Below are positions 55,338 through 64,000 of a stretch of DNA of 64,000 bases, piece after piece (position 1 is the stretch's first letter; every line of letters starts with the position of its first letter). The DNA comes from Primulina eburnea (Eukaryota; Streptophyta; Magnoliopsida; Lamiales; Gesneriaceae), in contig NC_133101.1 in NCBI RefSeq assembly GCF_022965805.1, positions 47,200,342-47,264,341 on the forward strand. Direction: 5' to 3'. A program made the position numbers and the translations under genes. Below the pieces are notes generated by a model. That model did no database searches and was not told the origin of the DNA. It saw nothing but the letters and a program-made list of their open reading frames with translations.

Positions 55338-56081
55338 ATTTTGTTTGAAGCACCTCAAGGTGCTCTGCAAACGATCCTTCAATATTCAACATAGTTCTTT
55401 GGATATCTCACAAAGTAGAACAAATTGGCTATACTATCCAATTTGTCTCTCACTGCCTGCTTCATATAAGCAAGACATCCTCATATTCTTAGGTAAGAAT
55501 ATTTGGGCTGCTTTCCCATGCATATCTCATATAGAGTTTTATCCACTTCCTTTGTATAGACTTGATTCAACAACCTTTCCTCTGTTTCAAGCGCATATCC
55601 CCAAAGGGATGGCAGTCATTCAGTGAATCCCATTGTAGATCAGTCCATCAATGTCCGATTACGATGTTCTGACACACCATTCAACTGGGGTGTGGCAGAC
55701 AGAGTCCACTGTGAGAAAATCTCATTCTTCTTAAGCTTGAAACTCAGTACTCAAGTATTCTTCATTTTGATCAGATCGTAGTGTTTTAATACTCTTTCCT
55801 AACTATTTCTCTACTTCAGTTATGAATTTTTTGAATTTTCAAAGGTTTCAGACTTATATTTCATTAATTACACATACTCGAATAGTCATCAATAAAGATA
55901 ATGAAGCAATAATGGACAAATTTCGTGCATACTTAGAAGGCTACACACATCTGTATGGATCAAATCCAATAGATCATGTGAACGCTTCACTTTCCCTAGG
56001 AAAAGGGCCTTGGTCATTTTTCCTTTCAGACATCAGTCACATGTCTCTAGAGAGTTTATGTCTGACGAGTCAAACATGTCG
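55338..56081 (-). pseudogene. pol: copia-2 integrase, degraded
   Basis: Minus-strand traces of copia integrase with many shifts: a Leu-Pro/WGYAL-type segment, then YLRIWGCLAYMKQAVRDKLD near 55470 and YPKN before YVEY near 55400. Upstream traces continue to about 56081, where Cassandra begins. The catalytic motifs are not readable, so extent and domain order rest on family expectations. Confidence 0.7.
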
Positions 56082-56174
56082 TGTAACACCCAGATTCGAT
56101 GACTGTCCTCACTGTATCGAGACGGGTTCTTCCAGTGTGTTTATGTCCTCATTTACACGCACCCTAAGAAACTT

Positions 56175-56266
56175 CTCAGGGGGTCATCCATCCAAAAATT
56201 GTCCCATGTCAAGCACGCTTAACTTTGGAGTTCTTATGTGATGAGCTACCGAAAAAAAAATGCACC
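56175..56266 (-). ncRNA. 5S rRNA-like segment in the left Cassandra LTR (not a functional 5S gene)
   Basis: The minus strand carries AACTCCAAAGTTAAGCGTGC and GGATGGATGACCCCC, matching 5S rRNA internal-promoter A-box and C-box regions with changes; the 5' part of the 5S is eroded. A poly-T run follows GGTGCA. Confidence 0.7.
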
Positions 56267-56635
56267 TTCTTGATATGAGTAGTACATATCAAACCTTTTA
56301 AGCCATTTTCAACTGTACAGTCCATTACATTGAACACTCTCGAATCCCTCTCATTTCGGTGTAGGATCGGTTCATTCATGTTCCCTCCACCTAGAAGCCT
56401 ACCAGGAGCCGCTCATTGTCCGTGCAACCTCATGGCACCGGCGATCACCCCCGCCCTCTTGGGCCCTGGGCCTCACATGTCCACCATCTTCTGCTTGGTT
56501 CATCTCCGAACCACACCGTACTCGGAGAGGTCAGCTATGATACGAATTGTAACGCCTCAGATTCGACGATTGTCCTCATTGTGTCAAGACGAGCCTTTCC
56601 AGCGTGCTTATGCCCTGACTCACACACACCCTGAG

Positions 56636-56732
56636 AAGCTTCCTAGGGGGTCACCCATCCCAAAATTACCCCAAGTCAAGCACGCTTAACTTTGGAGTTC
56701 TTATGTGATGAGCTACCGAAAAAAGATGCACC
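56636..56732 (-). ncRNA. 5S rRNA-like segment in the right Cassandra LTR (not a functional 5S gene)
   Basis: The minus strand reads AACTCCAAAGTTAAGCGTGC, then GGGATGGGTGACCCCCTAGG. GTTAAGCGTGCTTG (A-box region) and GGATGGGTGACC (C-box) are exact 5S motifs, so the Pol III internal promoter is largely preserved. The first ~40 bases of 5S have diverged. Confidence 0.8.
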
Positions 56733-56849
56733 TTCTTGATATGAGTAGTACATATCAAATCTTTTAAGTCCTCTTCAACTGTACAGTCCATTACATTGAA
56801 CAGTGTCGGAATCCCTCTCAAGTCCTCTTCAACTGTACAGTCCATTATA

Positions 56850-57688
56850 TCAAACACACTTTTACACACAGTAATACACGCCTAAACACACACACACAAG
56901 TTTCATTCTAGTTTTTATTATTTGGAGAGAAAGAAAGCTAGGGTTCTTCACTAGCATAGCAGCCGCCCCCTTCCCTGTATTTCCCAGCAAGATTTCGTTC
57001 AGTTTATCGCAAGAAATCGGTGCCTCGTTCGTCCCGGATCATCCTTTGCTCCTTTCTCGCTTCGGTGACGCCGTTCGGTAACGTTTAAGATTCAAAAGGC
57101 ACGTATATTCTGTCCTCGATGCATCGATCATGTCATATTATGCGTGCGTTGTTATTTTTGCGAAAAATCATGTGTAATATTCAAGTATGCAGTATGTTTA
57201 TGAAAGTTTATGTTGATGGCACGTCTAGCTATGTACGTACGTATGTTTAAGTTTATTATGCAAGCTCAAGTTTCAAGTTATGTATGTCCTATTTTTAAGT
57301 TGCATGCGATTTTATTATGTAGTACTCGTTATCCCAGTTTATACGTGTTGAGTCTTTAGACTCACTAGACTTGATCGATGGAGGTGACTATGTGGAGGAG
57401 ACAGAAGGTGATGACCAAGGGGCATGCTTGGGCTGAGTGGCAGGCTAGACCCGAGGACCGCAAAGTTTACGTTTTATGCAAAGTTTAAAAATACTCTAAG
57501 TTTTTAAGCATCTGGATGCGAAATATTTTGAGACAGTTCTTTTAACAAAATTTTATTGGTGACGGATGATTGTGAGATTATTTTATGAATGTTGAGTGAC
57601 GACCGTATGAATGTTTACAATTAAGAAAATTTTAAATTTTTCCGCAAATTTTAAGTATGAAAAGTACGGTTCGTTACAAGACGTTTCA
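56850..57688 (+). mobile_element. 3' part of a gypsy LTR
   Basis: From TCAAACACAC after Cassandra to GACGTTTCA at 57688, the 3' end shared with the solo LTRs 4929-7919 and 60792-63859. It holds GTTGAGTCTTTAGACTCACT near 57346 and ACCCGAGGACCGCAAAG near 57450. The 5' part is missing or displaced at the Cassandra boundary and no target duplication is visible. Confidence 0.75.
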
Positions 57689-58770
57689 CCTTACGTAATT
57701 TTGCCGCATGTTTGAGGAGGATCCAATAATATGATCTCCTTTCTCATCACGTCTCGAGCCCGGCCCATCAATGTTGAACCTTAGTGGACGGTTGCCATGA
57801 GATCCCCCAATAATATGAGCCGAAGTCATGGGAGTTCCACGTAGTTCACATTAAATATGTCAGTGGAAGTCATAGCTTTTCGTCGTCCGGGCCTCTCCAA
57901 TAATATGAGCAGACACTGACCGGGGGTAGCGTTCATCATGCAACCATTGTTGATGGAAGGCAAGGTATTATTAAACTTTCTTTTAATTATCCTTTTAATA
58001 GGCTTGATTTAAATTTTGGATCTCATACAAAATGAGGGATTTTAATTTTAAAAATTTGTATCATCATTAATTTTATAACTCGTGCCATAATCGTTTGTAT
58101 GATGCCAGATTCATGCAATTTTTGTTATTATATTAATAATTACGCACACTGATTATTTATAATTTATCTCATACATCATAAATAATAAAAGATATTTTAC
58201 ATGTCTTTGATCTCCAAAACTCCTTCCGAGGATCGGGCCCACCGTCTTCAATTCTTGATCTCCCACCTAATATTTATATTAAATATCTATGGCACATTGG
58301 GATACAAATTTAGGACGAGGGAACGGACCATAAACCAGGTCCACTCTTAATTATCAAATAATCAAAATTACAACACATAAAATATCCTAACATACGCCTA
58401 GCACATTGGTCATCGTTCTCGATCATCCTTTTAACATATAATATCATATATTATATAAATACGATAATATCACATATTATCCATAAATCGCGTATATCAT
58501 AAATTATCACTAACCACCATAATTATCATTTAATTTCAAATAATTAATTTCTTATCAAACACCTTTTACCATAAATAATTAAAATCATATTTAAATTATT
58601 TATTTTGCAAATAAGTAATTTTATCAAATTATTGTAGGGGTAAAATCGTCTATATTTTCATAAAATATAAATAACGGGCTCTGATATTACAATTTAATTA
58701 TTGTAAGAATTATTTATCAAAATTCTTGTAGGGGTACCATTTAATTAAAACACACGATTAAGAATAACGA
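57689..58770 (-). other. copia-2 untranslated leader and lost gag region
   Basis: Non-coding on both strands. CAATAATATGA recurs at about 57727, 57817 and 57898. The minus-strand run from the primer site (GGGCCCGATCCTCGGAAGGA near 58230) looks like a long copia leader. No gag frame remains between leader and integrase. Confidence 0.6.
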
Positions 58771-58789
58771 GCTCTGACACCACTGTTGA
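58771..58789 (-). other. copia-2 primer-binding site
   Basis: The minus strand reads TCAACAGTGGTGTCAGAGC after the LTR end AATTCGATACA. GTGGTGTCAGAGC is the initiator-Met tRNA primer motif with one change (TGGTATCAGAGC expected). Confidence 0.85.
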
Positions 58790-61700
58790 TGTATCGAATT
58801 CTCGCATCCAAGACGCAACAGAAGTTTAAAAATGTTTGTTTGGACGTCGTGTGTTGAAATCCATTAATAGGGCGTTTTAGAATCATACATTTGCGTTTAA
58901 AACACTGGAATCCAAACTATTCCGGATTCTAAGTGGAGATAGTCCTTATAAATCCCTACAAACAACTCTTCACCTTTGATCGCCTAATTGGGTTCACGAT
59001 CAGAAGCTTTGTTCCTCGCTTGGATTGATCTAGAAATCGCAAGTGATTTGTGCGTAAGACTACAGCCTCCAAATTTCCAAAATCTACAGTCAGTGCGGCG
59101 CAGCGTGGAAGAAAGCACTTGGCCGGATTTTTATTCAAATTTATGTGGTCGTGACTTTCAAGGTGAGAAAGGAAGGAATTTTCTTGTGTTTTTTTGTAAA
59201 AAATAATGGTATGTATTATGAGTTCTAGTGTTGTATATATAGAGTGAGACTCATATGCCAATTAGGAGTCCTTCTCCCAGAAAGACTCTAATAATTTAAC
59301 TAAGTTTAAACTCCCATATAATTAATATATTATTTATTTATTAACTTTTAATAATACATGATATAATAATACCACATACACATATTTTATATCACTATAT
59401 AAAATATATACATGTATATGTACATTAAATTAAATAATCATTATTTAATTTATAAACTAACTCTTTTGTTAATTTAATTATAGACTTCTCTAGACCATTT
59501 ATGAGAATTTGTGCATGTTAGTAGTCACCACTACTAGTACAATAATTTATTTAGTAAATTCCAAATTCATTAAAAAAAAATGAGTCCAAAATAATTATAA
59601 CTCCGATCGACAATCCGAGAGCACCACATATCAAGGATACAAGTCTTGTTCATATAATGAAAATCGAAAATTTCGAAGATCAAAATTTTCATTTACCCAA
59701 TTTAGAACTTACCATATATGGTAGTTACCATATTTGGCAGCTGCCAGTTTGGTAAAATTCTTTTCTAAAATAGACAGTTACAATATCCTTCCTTATTTAG
59801 CAGCCATGCTAACTTCCATTTCTTCCATTCTATGGAATCAGCTCATAAACTCCTTTATAAACTTCATGTTTGATCTCTATCAAACTATAGTCGCCAAAGT
59901 CCAACTCCTTGAAATTTGACTATCTCAACAGGAATATGGAATCAGATATTTTGTATGACCTTCAATGGTTCAGGGATACAGCTAGCGGTGGGTTCACATC
60001 TCCATGTGATTCAGAATAACATTTATTCTTAATCGGGTTTACCCTAGTTAACACCATTCTGTTCATAGTAAGAGCGTCTAGTGGCATCGCCCCATGATCT
60101 CATAGGTATAACTGATCGTGCCTGCAAGAACCTTTAGTCATTGTTAGCATACAGTACGGTCCCTTGGACACATATATCCCGATCGAATATGCAACAATCG
60201 GTATATCAAGAGTTGCATATGAATTCGCAACAAAGCAATTTTATCTTTGAGAACTAACAGTGTCATGGTATGCACAACTAAGAAAACATCTTTCCCTAAA
60301 ACACATTTCTTGCTCTGGCCAGAGACTCCTTGCACTATTAACTCATCAGATCACATATGATATCTTCACCCGTAGGCAAACAGTGAATCCCTGACTACAA
60401 TGCATTTGCTTCTAACTATTTCGAAACTACACCCAACCTCACAACCTTATAACCCACAATGGAGTCGGTAAATGGATCAAAGTACATGCTAGTACGTATA
60501 GTCCCTACATTGTCTCGGATCAAAGGACTAATGGTGTACAACTATAACCGTAGAATATTCAACTCGATAAGTAAGAACCACTTGGATAGTGGGAGGGAGG
60601 GTTGTTCAGTGCATCATCATATAATCACCCATCTGTGTGAATGGACATCTCCATGTCCTTGCCATTGAAACATGACGTTTACATCACAGATGCTAGTCTC
60701 AAAGCTCGAGCGACCTTTATCCTTGCTTTAGACTACTGATTCGACTAGGAACCTGTTTAGAATATACGGTACACTTCCTAGTGAGTTCCATTGAAACGTT
60801 TACTAGTTTTAAAATGCTGAAATATTTTTTTTAAAAAAAGCTCGCTATTACAAAATAACATTTAAAATAATCGCCTTTATTTTACAATAAAAATATCACA
60901 GTTTAAAATGACCAACATCAAATGTAAACGTAAAGGAGTAAAAATCGTAATATCCTCAACGTATAAAAATATTCATTTTCTCTCAATCTCATAAATCGTA
61001 ATACGGAAAACATGTGGTCCTCGGGTCGTGTCACCTTACCAGGTTTGCCTACTCAGAGTTCGGCACCTCCAGTCTCCTCATCATTTAGCTCACCTGCATC
61101 ATACACGCCTAATGAGTCTAAAGAGTCAACACACCTGTACTAGGAATAACAAGTACATATACATAGCACAAAGCAGTGAAAAATATCATACTCAACATAT
61201 TTTTCATGAATTTAAAAGCATGACGTAAACGTGTCGTGTAAAATTGTATCGTGTCATAGTATGTCATCTCATGTCATCATACACGTATATGTGTCGGGCA
61301 AAATCATATCGTCTCAAAGCATGTCATCTCATGTCATCATATACGTATACATGTCGTGTAAAATCATATCGTATTAAATCATTCTCATGTCATCATATAC
61401 GTATACATTTTCTTTTTAATTGAATTCAGTTCATTAGCTGTGACTTTCGTATCATCATGTCAGTCGATGGATCCATCTACGTGTACCACGGTACCGAGCG
61501 GAAGGGAGATTAGCGACACTCTCACCCGTCAACTGAGCTCTGGTCTATCATATCATATCATGTCAATGGAAATACGATCGTCGGGCTCCCTCTAGAGCCT
61601 TCTCCCGTAAACGGGCTCCCTCTGGGGCCTTCTTTCTCACGATATCTCCTATCATATCATCATGTCATCGTGTCATCGTGTTAGTCACAACTAAATCACT

Positions 61701-64000
61701 TCCTTCAAAACATGTCATCATATTCATCACTTAATAAAATCATGCATATACGTAATTTTTTTCCTTTAAATCAAGCATGTACCAGTATTTATCATAATTG
61801 CGTAAAAATCATAAACAAGATGCATAATCATTTAAAATATGATAAAAATGTTTTCCGGGCACTGCCAGGTCCAAAATCTCACCCCGGGTGCAAAATGACC
61901 ATTTTGTCACTGGAACCCAAAAATTATCGTTTCATCCCTAGACATAAAATTTCACGTTTGTGACCTTTTCTTAATTCCATTGACTCTAACATGTCCCAAA
62001 TAACTATTTAAGCCTACAAGAATTTTTTCATATTTCTATTTGGCTTAAATCGATGACCTTTAAATTAATCCTTAAATATAACATAATAATGCGCTTTAAT
62101 CCCGACTAATTCCAAAACTCATTATTTTGATCCGAAGCTTACCAAACTCCTTAAAATATCCCAAAACATATTTATAAGCATTCCTAGACGTAAACTCGAG
62201 CTCATTTTACCACTTAATTGATTCATTTTAAAACTTAGACTGAGTCCCGATTTTGATCCGAATCGAACTGTAACTTAACCAAAACTTTCCCTACTTTTTA
62301 CCTTAACTTAAAAAAACCCATTCTAAACCATTTACTACTTAAATTATTCCATCTAAATCCATAATGTTTCGGCTACCCTTCAATAAACTCAAGCCCCCCT
62401 TGTACTCTTATCTTCCAACACATGTCTTCAACCCCATAAAGTTTCGGTCCACCTCCCATCTTCACTTGTCAAGCCTTTAAGGCTCACCCTTAAGACCTTA
62501 ATGAACTCCTAAAACAATCCTAAACAAAGTATAAAGCTGCTGTGCAACTAAAAGCAGAAACGTTCGAGCCTCTCCAAGAACAACTACCCGAGCTCTCTTC
62601 AACTAAACCCCCTTCGATCTGCTCCTGGACTGAGACCAGCTGTTCCAAACCTTAACCCACCTCTCCTAGACCTCGACTGGACCCTCATGGACAGCACCTA
62701 GTTCTGGTTCAGCCCCCTTTTCACCCGAGTCTAATCTACCTTGCACCATACCTCTCGAAACCCTTACCACCCAAGAACACCACCTCTCGGCCCTTCATCC
62801 TGTAACCATCAGCAACGAATTTAATCTCCAAAACAACATCATGACAACATGTTCAGCCCCTTAACAACCAAAACCCGCAGCCCTTTGCACAACATACGAA
62901 GAAACATGAGTTGGTGAAGAGAAATGCAAAGATTTGAACAAAACCGAAGCCTTACCATGCTATGTGTTGGGTCGAAATATCTATGCAAATAACACATAAA
63001 TTAACAAGTATTTAGCATGTATGAAGCAGAAATGAAAGTACATAGCATGCCTTTGATGTATATGAACGAAACTTTGAATAACCGTGCAACAGAAGAGCAC
63101 CGAAGAATTTTCTTGAAATCAAAATGCTATGGCCGATGGTTTGGTGAAGGGAGGCTGCTGAATTGAGATAATGAGAGTGGGGATAAACTGAAATAAAGTG
63201 GTGTTGGCTTTGAGGGGAGAAATAAGATGATTCCTTCATGTGGAGGGGCTGTATAAATAAATGGATGGGTGGCAACTTAATATTAATTAGGTTTAAGTTT
63301 AGTAATAATTATAGTTTAGGTTAATTAAAATGTGTACTAACGGACCTCAATTAAAATAAGGCCCATTAAATCAAAACACTCTCCCAAAAAATATTCGCGT
63401 CGGAAAGTTTTTTGAAAATACAAGCCGAACCCTAAAAAATTCTCCCAATTCGATAAAATTTACGTACCGTTAAAAATTAAAATTTTGTGGATAAAAATAC
63501 CCAATAAATCCCAATTCTTGAAAAATACCTTTAAAAAATCTTATATTAATTAATAAAAAATTAATCATGTAATAAAAATAATTTTCTTTAAAATTCTCCG
63601 ATCCGGTCCGGTCCGGTCCCCGTTCCTCGTTAGAGTGCGAAAATGCATCTAGAAACCATAATGCATGAACTTTTAAAATTTCATGAATTAAATTCTACCA
63701 TGCATGAATTATGCATAAAATGCATAAAAATATTTAAACACAAATTAATGAAATAAAAACGCATTTAAAACTTTAAAACAATTTAATAAAATATCAAAAA
63801 AATTTAATAACTTGCATGCATGTGGTTCACGTGGACTTTCAAATTTTCGGGACGTTACATCCATGATCTTACATTGCGACGCAGAACTCATGGTACCTAT
63901 TGTATATTCAAGGACTTTATCTATGCAGTTTGTATGAGTATATAATCGAATAAAATCGTAAAATATTATTAAAATAAAGATTGTTTTACATTAGATACAA
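58790..64000 (-). mobile_element. copia-2 5' LTR, interrupted and running past the right edge
   Basis: The minus LTR ends AATTCGATACA at 58790. It is readable through 60791, interrupted by solo LTR 60792-63859, and continues 63860-64000 to the window edge; about 50 bp more are expected by comparison with 47185-49438. Collinear landmarks in both LTRs include CTTGGCCG/CACTTGGCC near 59120 and 47520 and GGTTCAGGGATA near 59967 and 48360. Orientation and primer site make this the 5' LTR. Confidence 0.88.
60792..63859 (-). mobile_element. Solo gypsy LTR, 3.07 kb
   Basis: The minus strand starts TGTAACGTCCCGAAAATTTG at 63859 and ends AAACGTTTCA at 60792, with perfect TCCAT duplications at 60787-60791 and 63860-63864. 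It interrupts the copia-2 5' LTR at a position continuous in the 3' LTR (AGTTCCATGATCTTA near 49230). It is collinear with the LTR at 4929-7919, including the inverted ACACGTATA-type tandem units (61200-61410) and the stem TGAGTCTAAAGAGTCAACAC. No internal element sequence is attached. Confidence 0.92.

Larger units (their letters stand above)
56082..56849 (-). mobile_element. Cassandra-type TRIM with tandem third LTR remnant
   Basis: Two 248-bp LTRs (56082-56329 and 56548-56795) start TGTAATGGACTGTACAGTTG on the minus strand and end in GTTACA. They enclose a 218-bp internal domain (56330-56547) with a decayed primer site (ATTCGTATCATAGC) and a purine tract (GAGAGGGATTCGAGAG). A further 25-bp internal piece and a ~31-bp LTR end (56796-56849) show tandem growth by recombination. 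Each LTR contains 5S rRNA-like sequence, the hallmark of Cassandra. No protein is encoded; movement would depend on other elements' proteins. It lies against copia-2 integrase on the left and a gypsy LTR fragment on the right. Confidence 0.92.

Noticed and set aside
56636..56732. A real 5S rRNA gene
   Set aside because: The 5' third of the 5S sequence is diverged and it lies in matching positions of two LTRs; it is a Cassandra LTR component.
4929..63859. The gypsy LTRs at 4929-7919 and 60792-63859 as the two ends of one giant element
   Set aside because: Each has its own 5-bp target duplication (TTTCG and TCCAT) and they face opposite ways, so they are independent solo insertions.

Overview
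This window is plant nuclear repeat DNA. It is a dense nest of degraded LTR retrotransposons (Ty3/gypsy and Ty1/copia), with one Mutator-like (MULE)/plant-mobile-domain block, one small CACTA element and one Cassandra-type TRIM. Plant-specific signs are initiator-Met-tRNA primer sites, an Athila-type primer site, a plant mobile domain, CACTA termini and a 5S-bearing TRIM. The sequence style suggests a eudicot, possibly Lamiales, but that is an impression. No ordinary single-copy host gene is recognisable; the only candidate is a short exon-like stretch at 46996-47166.

Layout. 1-4105: a minus-strand gypsy element (gypsy-C) with gag, a minisatellite leader, a primer site and an unrecognised ORF leaving the left edge; a 0.88 kb LTR-like insert splits it. 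4024-4195: a near-perfect 82-bp palindrome of LTR ends. 4196-9867: two inverted copies of one decayed reverse-transcriptase region that share the same lesions; a 3 kb solo LTR sits in the left copy. 8573-13596: the minus-strand element owning the right copy (gypsy-A), with gag, protease and 5' LTR. 13597-33172: an Athila-type element inserted in the integrase of a chromodomain gypsy element (chromovirus). A 2.9 kb segment of this nest (13597-16529) is inverted. The Athila has a third long ORF, and the chromovirus has a probable intron between gag and protease.

33173-39560: a plus-strand copia element (copia-1) broken by a 1.07 kb CACTA element and by a 1.97 kb solo copia LTR. 40337-46711: a probable MULE-related block. 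A plant-mobile-domain gene (+) and a MULE transposase gene (-) converge and are fused tail to tail, with arrays of short GC-stem hairpins on both sides. 47185-64000: one large minus-strand copia element (copia-2) whose 5' LTR runs past the right edge. It holds two gypsy solo LTRs, a gypsy LTR fragment, another LTR-like insert and a tandem Cassandra with 5S rRNA-like sequence.

Nearly every retroelement frame is broken by stops or shifts, so these copies are inactive. Target-site duplications (TSDs) give the nesting order: Athila is younger than the chromovirus (GTAGC); solo LTRs are younger than the gypsy RT copy (TTTCG) and the copia-2 LTR (TCCAT); the CACTA element is younger than copia-1 (CAA).
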